DNA of 64,000 nucleotides. It comes from Natronospira bacteriovora. Its GTDB lineage: Bacteria; Pseudomonadota; Gammaproteobacteria; Natronospirales; Natronospiraceae. This document shows, piece by piece, positions 28,317 to 38,599 of the stretch. The stretch lies in assembly GCF_030848495.1 (NCBI RefSeq), contig NZ_JAVDDT010000003.1:62001-126000 (forward strand), given 5' to 3'. The first letter of the stretch is position 1, and each line of letters opens with the position of its first letter. The notes under the pieces were generated by a model, which had not been told where the DNA came from, ran no database searches, and saw only the letters and a program-made list of their open reading frames with translations. Position numbers and translations under genes: made by a program.

Positions 28317-31148
28317 ATGGACAAGACCTACGATCCCCGCAATCTCGAGCAGGCACGTTACCGGGAATGGGAAGAAAAGGGCTATTTCGCCCCCGCCAGC
28401 CTGAGCGGCGACCCGTACTGCATCATGATCCCGCCACCCAACGTGACCGGCAGCCTGCACATGGGGCACGCCTTCCAGGACACCATCATGGACGCGCTGA
28501 TCCGCTTCCAGCGCATGCAGGGCAAGGACACCCTCTGGCAGCCCGGCAGCGACCACGCCGGCATTGCCACCCAGATGGTGGTGGAACGACAGCTGAACGC
28601 CGAAGGCAAGACCCGCCATGATCTGGGGCGGGAAGCCTTCGTGCAGCGGGTGTGGGAATGGAAGGAGGAATCCGGTGGCACCATCCAGGGCCAGCTGCGG
28701 CGCATGGGCGCCTCGGTGGACTGGTCGCGGGAACGCTTCACCATGGATGACGGCCTGTCCAGGGCCGTGCGCGAGGTCTTCGTGCGCCTGCATGAAGAAG
28801 GCCTGATCTATCGCGGCAAGCGCCTGGTCAACTGGGACCCGGTGCTGCACACCGCCCTGTCCGATCTGGAAGTGGAATCGGAAGAGGAAAACGGCCACCT
28901 CTGGCACTTCCGTTATCCCCTCAGTGACGGCAGCGGCCATGTCTCGGTGGCCACCACCCGGCCCGAGACCATGCTGGGTGACACGGCCGTGGCGGTGCAC
29001 CCCGAGGATGAGCGTTATCGCGGGCTGATCGGCAAGACCATTCGCCTGCCGATCACCGGGCGCGAGATCCCCATCGTGGCCGATGACTACGTGGATCCGG
29101 CCTTTGGTTCTGGCTGTGTGAAGATCACCCCCGCCCATGACTTCAATGACTACGCCATCGGTGAACGGCACGAGCTGCCGCTGATCAATGTGATGGATGC
29201 CAACGCGGCGATCCTGTCAGCGGACACCGCCCGTGAAGCCGGCCCCGGTGATCAGGGCCGGGTGCAGTCGGAGCTGGAGACCCTCAAGGAGATCCCCGCC
29301 GAACTGCAGGGCCTGGATCGCAAGGCGGCCCGCCAGGCGGTGGTGGACTGGCTGGAGCGTGAAGGCCTGCTGGAAAAGATTGATGATCACAAGCTGATGG
29401 TGCCACGAGGCGATCGCAGTGGCGAGATCGTCGAGCCCTGGCTGACCGATCAGTGGTTCGTGCGTGCCCAGCCACTGGCCGAACCGGCCATCAAGGCGGT
29501 GGAAGACGGTCGCATCCGTTTCGTGCCGGGCAACTGGGATCGCACCTATTTCGAGTGGATGCGCAACATTCAGGACTGGTGCATCAGCCGCCAGCTGTGG
29601 TGGGGTCATCGCATTCCGGCCTGGTATGACGAGCAGGGCAAGATCTATGTGGGGCGCGACGAAGCAGAAGTCCGCGCCAGGCATGGACTGGGCCCCGAGG
29701 TGGCGCTGGAACAGGATGAGGACGTGCTGGACACCTGGTTCTCTTCCGCCCTGTGGCCCTTCTCCACCCTGGGCTGGCCGGACCAGACTCCGGAGTTGAA
29801 ACACTTCTACCCCACCAATGTGCTGGTGACCGGCTTCGACATCATCTTCTTCTGGGTGGCCCGCATGATCATGATGGGCCTGAAGTTCATGGACGATGTG
29901 CCCTTCCATGAAGTCTATGTGCATGGCCTGATCCGCGATGGTGAAGGTCAGAAGATGTCCAAGTCCAAGGGCAATGTGCTCGACCCCATCGACCTGATTG
30001 ACGGCATCGAGCTGGACGATCTGGTGGCCAAGCGCACCCGCGGGCTGATGCAGCCCAAGAAGGAAAAGAAGATCGAGAAGGCCACCCGCAAGGAGTTCCC
30101 CGACGGCATTCCGGCCTTCGGCACCGATGCCTTGCGCTTCACCTTCGCGGCCCTGGCCACCACCGGCCGTGACATCCGTTTCGATCTCGGGCGCATCGAG
30201 GGTTACCGCAACTTCTGCAACAAGCTGTGGAATGCGGCCCGCTATGTGCTGATGAACACCGAAGACCAGGACACCGGTCTCGAGGGCGAGGTGGAGCTGA
30301 GCCTGCCGGATCGCTGGATCCTCTCGCGCCTGGATCACGCCATCGAGGAGGTGGGCAAGCGCCTGGGCGAGTACCGTCTGGACCTGGCCGCCAAGGCCCT
30401 CTACGAATTCACCTGGAGCGAGTACTGCGACTGGTACCTGGAGCTGTCCAAACCGGTGCTGCAGTCCGAGGACAGCTCAGCGGCGGCCCGGCGCGGCACC
30501 CGCCAGACCCTGGTGCGGGTGCTCGAGACCCTGCTGCGCCTGATGCATCCCATCATGCCCTTCATCAGCGAAGAGATCTGGCAGCGGGTGGCCCCGCTGG
30601 CCGGGCAGTCGGGCGACACCATCATGTATGCCCCCTGGCCGAAGACGGCCGGCCATGCCGATGCGGCCATTGAATCGGAGATGGCCTGGCTGCAGGGCTT
30701 CATTCTGGGCGTGCGACGCATCCGCGGTGAGATGGATATTTCACCCAACAAGCCACTGGACGTGCTGCTGGCCAACAGTGGCAATGAGGACCGTGAACGA
30801 CTCGAGCGCCACCACCACCTGCTGGGCAATCTGGCCCGCCTGGAGACGGTGACGGTGCTGGAGGCGGACAGCAATCCGCCGGAATCGGCCACGGCCCTGC
30901 TGGGCGAGATGGAGATTCTGGTGCCCATGGCCGGCCTGATCGACAAGGAAGCGGAGCTGGCGCGTCTGCAGAAGGAGCTGGACAAGCTCCGCAAGGGCCT
31001 GGAGCAGGCCGAGCGCAAGCTGGCCAATGAGAAGTTCGTGAGCAATGCCCCGGCCGAGGTGGTGGAGAAGGAGCGCGGCAAGGCCGAGGAAATGCGTGCC
31101 GCTCTGGAGCGTCTGGATGCCAAGCGGGAGAAGATATCCGCGCTTTAA
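28317..31148 (+). CDS. valS: Valyl-tRNA synthetase
   Basis: Class I synthetase charging tRNA-Val, with editing of threonine. The start at 28317 ([20 protein letters not shown]) gives 943 residues. The open frame extends upstream into the repeat element, but that part is not coding. Motifs: GSLHMGHAF (HIGH), editing-domain [28 protein letters not shown] (KMSKS), and a C-terminal coiled-coil arm (about 880-943, [20 protein letters not shown]). Confidence 0.98.
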   Translation: MDKTYDPRNLEQARYREWEEKGYFAPASLSGDPYCIMIPPPNVTGSLHMGHAFQDTIMDALIRFQRMQGKDTLWQPGSDHAGIATQMVVERQLNAEGKTRHDLGREAFVQRVWEWKEESGGTIQGQLRRMGASVDWSRERFTMDDGLSRAVREVFVRLHEEGLIYRGKRLVNWDPVLHTALSDLEVESEEENGHLWHFRYPLSDGSGHVSVATTRPETMLGDTAVAVHPEDERYRGLIGKTIRLPITGREIPIVADDYVDPAFGSGCVKITPAHDFNDYAIGERHELPLINVMDANAAILSADTAREAGPGDQGRVQSELETLKEIPAELQGLDRKAARQAVVDWLEREGLLEKIDDHKLMVPRGDRSGEIVEPWLTDQWFVRAQPLAEPAIKAVEDGRIRFVPGNWDRTYFEWMRNIQDWCISRQLWWGHRIPAWYDEQGKIYVGRDEAEVRARHGLGPEVALEQDEDVLDTWFSSALWPFSTLGWPDQTPELKHFYPTNVLVTGFDIIFFWVARMIMMGLKFMDDVPFHEVYVHGLIRDGEGQKMSKSKGNVLDPIDLIDGIELDDLVAKRTRGLMQPKKEKKIEKATRKEFPDGIPAFGTDALRFTFAALATTGRDIRFDLGRIEGYRNFCNKLWNAARYVLMNTEDQDTGLEGEVELSLPDRWILSRLDHAIEEVGKRLGEYRLDLAAKALYEFTWSEYCDWYLELSKPVLQSEDSSAAARRGTRQTLVRVLETLLRLMHPIMPFISEEIWQRVAPLAGQSGDTIMYAPWPKTAGHADAAIESEMAWLQGFILGVRRIRGEMDISPNKPLDVLLANSGNEDRERLERHHHLLGNLARLETVTVLEADSNPPESATALLGEMEILVPMAGLIDKEAELARLQKELDKLRKGLEQAERKLANEKFVSNAPAEVVEKERGKAEEMRAALERLDAKREKISAL

Positions 31149-31175
31149 GAGCTTGTGGCTTCGGCTAGCTTTGTT

Positions 31176-31610
31176 CCCTTCGATGCCGGTGATGGGGCTG
31201 CGTTCCGGTCCGGGTTCCGGTGGCCTTGCTCAGGGACGCCGTGAACCCATCCCTGGGGGCTCTGGTCGCGACGTCCTGTCGCTCACAGCCCTGAGCAAGG
31301 CCACCGGAACCCGGACCTACTCTGGGTAATTGTCACCTGGGCAGTGCCAGCCGCTGGTTTGGTTCAGGCCCTTGTCAGGGTGTCATCCAATAGCGCAGGC
31401 CGAAGTCATTCCTCTCGCAGCGCGAATTCGTTCTCAGCAGGCACGGCACAGGTGAAACCCCAATCAGCAGGCCTAGGTGCCGGCAGGGGTTTGCAAGGCT
31501 GTGAGCGACAGGACGTCGCGACCAGAGCCCCCAGGGATGGGTTCACGGCGTCCTTGCAAACCCCTGCCGGCACCTAGGCCGAGACGCGCCCCCATCACCG
31601 GCTCGGAGGG
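31176..31610. repeat. Composite palindromic element, downstream copy (435 bp)
   Basis: Occupies the 31149-31664 gap; no gene seen in it. Outer arms 31176-31203 with 31584-31610 (imperfect). Hairpin 1: 28-bp perfect stem 31208-31235 with 31289-31316. Hairpin 2: 29-bp perfect stem 31470-31498 with 31552-31580. Loop 1 (31236-31288) is the exact reverse complement of loop 2 (31499-31551), 53/53, while the two stems differ. The middle pair (starting TGTCACCTGGGC near 31332) is degraded compared with the upstream copy. Confidence 0.92.
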
Positions 31611-31664
31611 ACCAACCCCAATCGAAACCAGAAAAGCACGAATCCAACCGAGACCAACAACCCC

Positions 31665-32237
31665 TTAGAACCGATACCGCAATCCCAGGCCAATGAAGTT
31701 GGAACCACCCTCCACGCCGCTGAAGGTGCCGAACACCCCCGAACGATGATGCAGGCGAATCATGGCGCTCCATTGGCTGTCCGGTGAGGGCGGCGCGAAT
31801 TCCAGTTCCATCAGCAGATAGTTGAGCAGGCGGGCCGAGCCTTCGTCGTCCGGCTCCGAGCGGGGTTCCAGGGGAGGCACTTCCCAGGCGTAGGACAGGC
31901 CCTGCCCGAAGGCGAAGCGGGTATCCAGCCAGCGATCCCATGGGAAATCCATCCAGCGGGCCACCAGCACCACATTGCTCTCCCAGTGATGCTGCATGCC
32001 GTAGTGGCGTACCAGCTGCCCCTCCCACTCCCAGCTCACCCGCTCGCTTTCGTGCCAGCTGTAGCTCAGTGCCACCGCATTGAGATAGGAACGGCGCATC
32101 TCCGGATTCAGCTCGCGCACGATATCGATCAGGCGGTCCGGGCTGTTCTTGGCCCAATAGGCCGCCACAGACCATGCATCCGCGGTTGGCGGAGTGGAAG
32201 CCAGGCAGCACGCCAATGCGCAAATCCATCGCCTCAT
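31665..32237 (-). CDS. Predicted outer-membrane beta-barrel protein, PagL-like
   Basis: 190 residues from ATG 32237 (MRRWICALACCLASTPPTADAW), giving a clear signal peptide. The mature protein has alternating hydrophobic strands and ends in an aromatic barrel terminus (FIGLGLRYRF). Near the C-terminus, IRLHHRSGVFG places His-x-Ser as in lipid A 3-O-deacylases such as PagL, but overall similarity is modest and the catalytic assignment is inference. Stands alone between the downstream palindromic element and the chemosensory operon. Confidence 0.7.
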   Translation of the reverse strand: MRRWICALACCLASTPPTADAWSVAAYWAKNSPDRLIDIVRELNPEMRRSYLNAVALSYSWHESERVSWEWEGQLVRHYGMQHHWESNVVLVARWMDFPWDRWLDTRFAFGQGLSYAWEVPPLEPRSEPDDEGSARLLNYLLMELEFAPPSPDSQWSAMIRLHHRSGVFGTFSGVEGGSNFIGLGLRYRF

Positions 32238-32354
32238 GGTCAATACCTCCAACAAGGCATTTGACCGCAGCGACGGTGTCTAGCTCCCCGCACACCCGAC
32301 CTGCCATGGATACCTCAAGGGGGCTGTCGGGCAACCCCGCAGACAGCGAATCGC

Positions 32355-33638
32355 CTAGAACAGCTCCACGGTCGCTGAATCATCCCTGGAAGTGCGCCGC
32401 TGATCCAGGGAGGCTTCAGAACCGGACGTCCCCGTATGCTGCACATGGGTATCACGCTGAGAGTCCATCACATAATGGCTCGCCAGTGCGTCCACATCGA
32501 ACGATTCAATGGCATTCGAATCGCCTTCCCCTGGTTCAAGCGAATCACAGATCCGGCGCTCATGCATCTCAATGGCATGGAGCGCGGACTGTACCTGTTC
32601 AAGCTGCTGACGGGTAATATCCTGAAATTGCACTCCGGCCAGTGCCTCCATGCTCTGCTCAGCCAGACGGCGACTGGTGCCCCGCAAATGAGCCATGACC
32701 GCTTCATGATGGGACATGACTCGTTCACGCTCTTCTGCCATCACTTCCAGCTCTGTTCGAATTCGCCGAAGCACACTCTCTTCGGCCTCAACGACCTCGT
32801 CCGATTCCCCCTGCAGCTTTGCTGCTGACTGGTCCTTGATGATGGCGGTGACGGCGGGAATCTCCTGTTCCACGAATCGAGCGGCCTCCTGACTCTTCAT
32901 GGCGAGGGCGCGAACCTCATCCGCCACCACCGCGAACTCCCTCCCTGCCCTGCCCGCTCTCGCCGCCTCGATCGCCGCGTTCAAGGCAACGAGATTCGTC
33001 TTGACGGCGATGTCACGGATCATCTGCACCGACTCCATCAGTTTGTCGGCACGCCCCAGCATCTGTTCAGCCCGCTCCCGCTCAAGCTGGAGTTGAGCAC
33101 TGCGTCGCTCGATGTAACTGGCAATGTCACTGACCGCCTTATCCTTGCTGGCCCGCAATGCCACATTACCCTCTCCCAGCGTCTCTGTTTCCGCCTCCGA
33201 TTCTTCAACAAAGGTCAAAAAACGTCGTGATTCATCATCCATTGCCTGAAGGCGCTGAATCATGCCCGTCGCAGCGGAGTCGGTTTCAGCCTGAACACGC
33301 TGAAGATGCCCTCTCAAAATCGGATAAGCCGGCTGCACGGAGCCCAGGGTTCTCCGTATCACATCCTTGAGGTTGCCACGCTCACCCGGACCACTGATAC
33401 CGAGCTTGCCGAGAAGCCCCGTTGATGCGGGGGTGAACAGTGACATCGCCGCCGCTACCCCAAGAGACAGCAAGACACCCCCCGTCAAGGCCACAAGATA
33501 CGGATTCGACAGAAACAACTGCAAAGGCAACAGAATCATCAGCCCACCAAGCAGGCCGGCAAGCAGTAAGCACGGCAAGCGTGCGGCCCAGCCGGGAACT
33601 TGGGACTCTCTGTCAGGCTCCTCCGGATTGAATGCCAT
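32355..33638 (-). CDS. Membrane-anchored methyl-accepting chemotaxis protein without a sensor domain
   Basis: 427 residues. Two closely spaced membrane helices (about 23-46 and 50-70) leave no periplasmic ligand domain. The cytoplasmic coiled coil contains the MCP hairpin tip [20 protein letters not shown] and [20 protein letters not shown] (about 225-270). The region after the tip (about 280-345) is a coiled coil that ends in a [14 protein letters not shown] segment, also found in other non-classical MCP-like proteins. Good GGAGG site 6 bp before ATG. Last gene of the chemosensory operon. Confidence 0.88.
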   Translation of the reverse strand: MAFNPEEPDRESQVPGWAARLPCLLLAGLLGGLMILLPLQLFLSNPYLVALTGGVLLSLGVAAAMSLFTPASTGLLGKLGISGPGERGNLKDVIRRTLGSVQPAYPILRGHLQRVQAETDSAATGMIQRLQAMDDESRRFLTFVEESEAETETLGEGNVALRASKDKAVSDIASYIERRSAQLQLERERAEQMLGRADKLMESVQMIRDIAVKTNLVALNAAIEAARAGRAGREFAVVADEVRALAMKSQEAARFVEQEIPAVTAIIKDQSAAKLQGESDEVVEAEESVLRRIRTELEVMAEERERVMSHHEAVMAHLRGTSRRLAEQSMEALAGVQFQDITRQQLEQVQSALHAIEMHERRICDSLEPGEGDSNAIESFDVDALASHYVMDSQRDTHVQHTGTSGSEASLDQRRTSRDDSATVELF

Positions 33639-33649
33639 ATGGCGCCTCC

Positions 33650-34033
33650 TCAGGCCGCATTCATGTCCAGATTCAGGAGCTTGCCGAGGACTGCCCTGAG
33701 ATTATCCGCAGTCACCGGTTTGACCATCCAGCCGGTGGCCCCATTGCGACGGGCCTCGTCCTTTTTCTCCTGCTGGGATTCGGTGGTCAACACAAGGATT
33801 GGCGTTCGTGCGTGAGCAGGAAGGGCACGGGCCTCTCTTATCAAGGTAAGACCATCCATGCGCGGCATATGAACATCAGTGATCAGAAGATCGGGCTTGA
33901 AGCCATTCCTCAATCGCTCCAGCGCTTCCTGTCCGTCATTGGCCGTCTCCACCTTGCAGCCAGCCCGCTCCATGATCGTCGCCATACTCATGCGTATGGT
34001 TCCTGAATCATCCACCAGGTAGATCGTCTTCAT
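33650..34033 (-). CDS. CheY-type single-domain response regulator
   Basis: 127 residues, one receiver domain. Acidic pair in [10 protein letters not shown], phospho-acceptor Asp in [13 protein letters not shown], Thr in ILVLTTESQ, and Lys in [12 protein letters not shown]. It is the only stand-alone receiver in the operon and the likely output of its CheA. Start overlaps the parA stop by 4 bp. Confidence 0.93.
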   Translation of the reverse strand: MKTIYLVDDSGTIRMSMATIMERAGCKVETANDGQEALERLRNGFKPDLLITDVHMPRMDGLTLIREARALPAHARTPILVLTTESQQEKKDEARRNGATGWMVKPVTADNLRAVLGKLLNLDMNAA

Positions 34034-34857
34034 TGCAGTCCTCCTTGGAGTGCCTGTGACTTGGGATACACATCGACGCAGCCGTGCTCAAGATTCGGCA
34101 AGCCCGCCCCCCTTACCAGAGCCTCGGCCACAAGAAAATAATCCATGCTGCCCCGACTTCGAGGGGCCACATCACGTACCGGCCTCCCTTCCCCGAAGGC
34201 CTCCGCCAACCGAATATCACTTCGAATTCCCCGAAGAATACGGGTTGCGCCGAACTCTGCCGCCAACTCATCCAGAACGGATCGCTGCAAGCGCACTCGG
34301 CGATCAACCATCACAGGCAGAATGCCCAGCAGATTCGGCTGATGACCTCCGCTGAGACTGGCGCGCATGAACAGGCGTGATAGCGCTCTCACACCAGCCG
34401 CAGCCAGGTGATGAGGGATCAGTGGCACCAGAACACTGCCCGATGCCATAAGCGCATTCATCAAGATCGAATCCATGGAAGGCGGCGTATCCAGAATAAT
34501 CACGTCATACGGCTCGAAGGCCGGATGGCAGAGCGCCCGACGAAGACGATGCCAGTCACCACCCGGGTGGCTCCCATCAAAGGCAGGATCGGCAGGAATC
34601 ACATCCACCCCCGTGGGGGTAGAATGAATAGCCTGCGAGAGCTGTGACTCTTTGCCGGCAAACACGCAATGACTGCCGATGCGCACGTCTTCCTGCAAAC
34701 CCAGGCCAATGGCCACATGGTTCTGCGGATCCAGATCAATGATCAGCACACGGGCATCACGTGCTGTCAGTTCCGCGGCAACATTCACCGCCGTTGTGGT
34801 CTTGCCGGAGCCACCCTTTCGGTTGGTTATGGCAATGGTACGGGGCCGAATATCCAT
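34030..34857 (-). CDS. ParA-family ATPase of the chemosensory operon
   Basis: 275 residues from ATG 34857 (MDIRPRTIAITNRKGGSGKT). Deviant Walker A KGGSGKTTTAVNVA, Walker A' region IIDLDPQNHVAIGLG, and Walker B YDVIILDTPPS. Such MinD/ParA ATPases within che clusters (ParC of Vibrio, PpfA of Rhodobacter) position chemoreceptor arrays on the nucleoid or at poles; a similar role is inferred here. Its ATG shares one base with the upstream TGA, indicating coupling. No parB is nearby, which argues against plasmid partition. Confidence 0.9.
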   Translation of the reverse strand: MDIRPRTIAITNRKGGSGKTTTAVNVAAELTARDARVLIIDLDPQNHVAIGLGLQEDVRIGSHCVFAGKESQLSQAIHSTPTGVDVIPADPAFDGSHPGGDWHRLRRALCHPAFEPYDVIILDTPPSMDSILMNALMASGSVLVPLIPHHLAAAGVRALSRLFMRASLSGGHQPNLLGILPVMVDRRVRLQRSVLDELAAEFGATRILRGIRSDIRLAEAFGEGRPVRDVAPRSRGSMDYFLVAEALVRGAGLPNLEHGCVDVYPKSQALQGGLQ

Positions 34858-35123
34858 CAACCCGTCTCCCTCTGCACCGGCTGATCGATCCGATTGAGCA
34901 GGGGCATGATATGTTGGCAAAGCCAGGGATCCGCCGGCTCGCCAACCACGTCCGCTTCCAGATAGTAAAGAACCTGAAACACCGCGGAATGCATCCAGAT
35001 GCAATGGGAAATATCCACCGGGCGTTCAGGGTGAGCACGCACCGCCTGGAACAGATCCTCCGCTTCCTCGACTTCACAACGCTCGATCAGCTGAATGCGA
35101 TCCGCATCAATCTCAAGACTCAT
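34857..35123 (-). CDS. Small STAS-like protein
   Basis: 88 residues. RIQLIERCEVEEAEDLFQAV and RPVDISHCIWMHSAVFQVL follow the strand-helix-strand pattern of STAS/anti-anti-sigma domains, with SHCIWMHSAV at the position where those proteins often have a phosphorylatable Ser. Wedged between cheA (4-bp overlap) and parA (1-bp overlap), so clearly part of the system. Possibly an adaptor or modulator; its function is not known. Confidence 0.7.
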   Translation of the reverse strand: MSLEIDADRIQLIERCEVEEAEDLFQAVRAHPERPVDISHCIWMHSAVFQVLYYLEADVVGEPADPWLCQHIMPLLNRIDQPVQRETG

Positions 35124-37651
35124 GTCAGTAGCCCCTTCATATCCAGGATGAAAAGTATTCGCCCATCACCCAACAAGGCATGACCGGTGAACAGGTCACT
35201 TTGCCTGAGCAGCCCTTCCAGTGGCTTGACCACCACCTCCATGTCTTCACCCACGTCATCCACACGAAGGGCAACACGCCGGGACTGCCAGTGCAGGAGA
35301 ACGAAACTGGCCACCGCGTCCGGCTCCTGCGTTTCTTCCGGTGGCTCGATCCCCAGGTGCTGGTTGAGATCAAGCACTGGCAAGACTTCCTCCCGAACCA
35401 TGATCACCGGCTGATGGCTAACCTTCTGAATGTCGGCGGGACTGCGGCGTACGATCTCGACGACGGCCTCAATGGGTATCCCCAGCTGCTGCCGCCCGCA
35501 ATGGGCCAGCAATACCCGAGTGACCGCCATGGAGAGCGGAAGGGATAAGGTCACACAGCTGCCTTCTCCAGGGACGCTGTCCAGGTCGATCTGTCCATCC
35601 AACGCCTCCACGGTGTCGCGAACGGCGTCCATGCCAACACCTCGGCCAGAGACTTCCGAAACAGCGTCCGCCGTGGAGAAACCTGGCGCGAAAATGAGTT
35701 TCTGCCTTTCTCTCTCATCCATGCCGTCCAGTTCTTCTGCACTGACAATGCCTTTCTCGAGCGCCATGGCAGCAATCCGCTCCGGATCCAGGCCTCGGCC
35801 GTCATCGGCTACTTCCAGCCGCAACCAGTCGCCCGAATGCCTGGCCCGCAACAACAGTCGGCCACGATCCGGCTTGCCAGCGGCACGTCGTTCCTCCAGT
35901 GACTCGATCCCATGATCCAGACTGTTTCGTACAAGGTGCGTGAGGGGGTCAACCATGGCCGCGAGCACCTGACGATCCGCCTGGGTACCCTCCCCCTCCA
36001 GCACCAGTTCGACCTGCTTGTCCAGCTTGCGTGCAATGTCGCGTGTCAGCCGACGAAAGCGCTGGAAGGTGGTCGCCACCGGCTGCATCTGCACTGCCGA
36101 CACCGCCCTCTGAAGTTCTCCGGTCACTCGCTCCAATAGCTGAGCCTGCTCCTTGATCTCTCGTGAGAGCTGGCGGGACCCGTGATCCTGTTCCGCTCGG
36201 CGTGCCAGATAAGGCAAACCATTGCGCGCCACAATCAGTTCGCCCACCAGCTCACCCAGCTGATCCAGGCGCTGGGTGTCCACATGCACATGCGCCGGCC
36301 CCTTCCGAGACTGCGCTTGAACACCGGAGTCGTTACCAGCTCCGGCCTCCACCTTTTGTTCTGAAACCTCCGATCCCGTGCCGACAACTTCCGGGGAATT
36401 CCCGACCTGTGCCTCAGACGGCATTCCAGGGGCGTCATCAAACAAACCGACCATGGCCGGATCCATCTCCGCCGTGGCCGTTGAATCGGCACTCGGTTCC
36501 GACAGGAACAGGCCGCCGCCGCCATCCGGCAGCGACCAGGCCTCGTCGTCATTGACGCCGCTGCCAGCCCCATCTTCCATGCAGGGCTGACAGCGGCGCT
36601 TCATGGCCTCAACCACGGCCCGCTTCCATGCCACCGGGATTTCTCCCAGGTCCTGTAGCGCACTCAACCATTCCAGGCCCCGATACACCCAAAGGCCATT
36701 ACCAAATAGGTTCATGCCCACTGTAATGGCACGCTCAAGGGCGTCACCATCGTGTCGGCAGATGGCGTCATCGAGGGCATCCAGCAGATCATCTTCCGCG
36801 GTCAACGGACGTGGGTCACCGTCCAGACGCAGCAACGAATCAATGGGTACCGTCATTATCTCAACCGGGATTCCTGAACGATCGGCGAACTGCTGTAACG
36901 TCCCGGTATCTGCTGAGGTGAGCAGCGAAAGCGTGAGATTAAAGCGAAAAGTGTCCATCTCGGAAAGGTCTTCAGGCACCTCGGCAGCCTCCACGCCCAA
37001 TGCCAGAAACCCCGGCAGTTCCATGGCCCAGGCCAGAGGATCTCGCCCCTTCAGGAAAGCCTCCGGATCCGGCTCCAGCCGGATCAGCCTAAGATCCGAT
37101 GCCCCCGCCTTGAACTGATGGACGAAGCTGCGGATCAACGCAGCTACCGGGAAGCAGGCCATGGCATTCGGATTGATCTGCACATCCGGAGGCGATCCAT
37201 GATCGGAAGGCGTTGCCTGTGATGCCAGAACACCTTCGCCCAGCACGGAAGCAATACGTTTGACCAGCCGCTCTGCACGCTCGGACCCACTCAGGTTCGA
37301 TACGCCCCCCTCCGCCATTTGATCGACCCAGGCCTGAGTCTGATCCACCGCCTCCAGCAACAGATCCACGAAATCAGCATCAGGCTCAAGCTCGCCCGTG
37401 CGAAGCCCATGCAAGAGCTGCTCTGTTTCGTGGAGCAGGCGGTTGAGTGCCGGTGCCTCGAACAGGCCTGCGCCACCCTTGACCGTATGGAGACTGCGGA
37501 ACACCGCATCCACGGCTGCCCGCTCACGGGGTTGTTGCTCCAGAACCAGCAGGCCGTCAGCGGCCGACTGCAACTGCTCCCGTGCCTCCACCACGAACTG
37601 TGCAAGCAGGGGATCCGTTTCCGTAGCACTGACATCATCAGCCTGATTCAC
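35120..37651 (-). CDS. cheA: Chemotaxis histidine kinase CheA
   Basis: 843 residues. I choose a GTG start at 37651 (VNQADDVSATETDPLL) because a perfect AGGAGG lies 5 bp upstream, while the in-frame upstream ATG runs through cheR. One HPt domain with phospho-His55 (RSLHTVKGGAG); a central domain of about 160-400 residues not matching the E. coli P2 domain; dimerisation helices (about 454-520); HATPase with N-box HLVRNSLDHGIE (572-583), GRGLDPERIA and GRGVGMDAV; and a C-terminal CheW-like P5 domain. Cys-rich KRRCQPCMED around 352-360 is unusual. Confidence 0.95.
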   Translation of the reverse strand: MNQADDVSATETDPLLAQFVVEAREQLQSAADGLLVLEQQPRERAAVDAVFRSLHTVKGGAGLFEAPALNRLLHETEQLLHGLRTGELEPDADFVDLLLEAVDQTQAWVDQMAEGGVSNLSGSERAERLVKRIASVLGEGVLASQATPSDHGSPPDVQINPNAMACFPVAALIRSFVHQFKAGASDLRLIRLEPDPEAFLKGRDPLAWAMELPGFLALGVEAAEVPEDLSEMDTFRFNLTLSLLTSADTGTLQQFADRSGIPVEIMTVPIDSLLRLDGDPRPLTAEDDLLDALDDAICRHDGDALERAITVGMNLFGNGLWVYRGLEWLSALQDLGEIPVAWKRAVVEAMKRRCQPCMEDGAGSGVNDDEAWSLPDGGGGLFLSEPSADSTATAEMDPAMVGLFDDAPGMPSEAQVGNSPEVVGTGSEVSEQKVEAGAGNDSGVQAQSRKGPAHVHVDTQRLDQLGELVGELIVARNGLPYLARRAEQDHGSRQLSREIKEQAQLLERVTGELQRAVSAVQMQPVATTFQRFRRLTRDIARKLDKQVELVLEGEGTQADRQVLAAMVDPLTHLVRNSLDHGIESLEERRAAGKPDRGRLLLRARHSGDWLRLEVADDGRGLDPERIAAMALEKGIVSAEELDGMDERERQKLIFAPGFSTADAVSEVSGRGVGMDAVRDTVEALDGQIDLDSVPGEGSCVTLSLPLSMAVTRVLLAHCGRQQLGIPIEAVVEIVRRSPADIQKVSHQPVIMVREEVLPVLDLNQHLGIEPPEETQEPDAVASFVLLHWQSRRVALRVDDVGEDMEVVVKPLEGLLRQSDLFTGHALLGDGRILFILDMKGLLT

Positions 37652-37679
37652 ATAACCTCCTAAGCTGGTCAACGGCGAT

Positions 37680-38597
37680 TCAGCCGCAGGCCAGATCTTC
37701 CATGTCCGAAACGGAACCATCCTGGCCAGGGCCACGGGTTCCCACGGGACGCTGATACACAATGGCTTCCGGGAAGCGGCGATACAGAAAATCTGCATTC
37801 ATGCGGTGCATGGATTCCGAATGGCCCAGGCAAACGAATCCACCGGGCCTGAGCGCCTTGAAAAGTCGCCCGGCAGCTTCCCGTCGGCTTTCATCATTGA
37901 AATAGATCAGGAGATTGCGACAGAGAATCACATCCATCGGAGGCAGACGTGCCATCCAGTCATCACTGTTCAGATTGATCTTGCTGAAACTGACCGAACG
38001 CCGAATGGCTTCACAGATGCGATACTGTCCCGGCCCCTCGGGGCGCAGGTAACATTCCCGTCGGGCTGCCGGAAGCATCCTCAGGGCGCGCTCACCGTAG
38101 ACCCCTTCCTTTGCTCGACGCAGCGCATCGGTGTCCACATCCGAGGCATGAATTTCCACAATGTAGTCATCCACCGCAGGCCAGGCATCAAGGAGCTCCA
38201 TGGCCACTGAGTAAGGCTCCTCGCCGGTGGAGCAGGGGATGGACCAGATACGCAATGGCTCGCTGTCGGGCACCTTCCGGCGACGGCGGTTTACCACAAT
38301 CTCAGGCAGGAGACTGCGCGTCATGCACTGGAGTTGATAGTACTCGCGGTTGAAATAGGTCTCGTTGACCGTGATGGCATTGGTCAACGCCTCGAACTCC
38401 TCGGTACTCGTGGATGACTGAAGTACAGCGAGATAACGCCGATGGTCGGACAATCGGAGTTGTTTCATTCTGCTGGCGACCCGCTTCTCCACCAGATAAC
38501 GACGATGATCTTCAAAGTAGAGACCCAGGGTCTCGAGAAAGAGAGCACGGAACGCTTCGAAATCCTTGTCACTCATCGCCATGGAGACATCGTTCAT
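37680..38597 (-). CDS. cheR: Chemoreceptor methyltransferase CheR
   Basis: 305 residues from ATG 38597 (MNDVSMAMSDKDFEAF), 2 bp after the cheB stop; longer upstream readings only overlap cheB. SAM-binding WSIPCSTGEEPYSVAMELLD, the ALTNAITVNETYFNRE segment, and DVILCRNLLIYFN are diagnostic. It lacks TPR extensions. Methylates Glu residues on the receptors. Confidence 0.95.
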   Translation of the reverse strand: MNDVSMAMSDKDFEAFRALFLETLGLYFEDHRRYLVEKRVASRMKQLRLSDHRRYLAVLQSSTSTEEFEALTNAITVNETYFNREYYQLQCMTRSLLPEIVVNRRRRKVPDSEPLRIWSIPCSTGEEPYSVAMELLDAWPAVDDYIVEIHASDVDTDALRRAKEGVYGERALRMLPAARRECYLRPEGPGQYRICEAIRRSVSFSKINLNSDDWMARLPPMDVILCRNLLIYFNDESRREAAGRLFKALRPGGFVCLGHSESMHRMNADFLYRRFPEAIVYQRPVGTRGPGQDGSVSDMEDLACG

Positions 38598-38599
38598 GT

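Noticed and set aside
31045-31668. Short open frames within the downstream palindromic element
   Set aside because: They are translations of the hairpin stems and loops; the same strings occur in the upstream copy on different strands and frames. No ribosome sites.
34030-34857. Plasmid or chromosome partition ParA
   Set aside because: No parB or parS-like repeats; the gene is coupled within the chemosensory operon.
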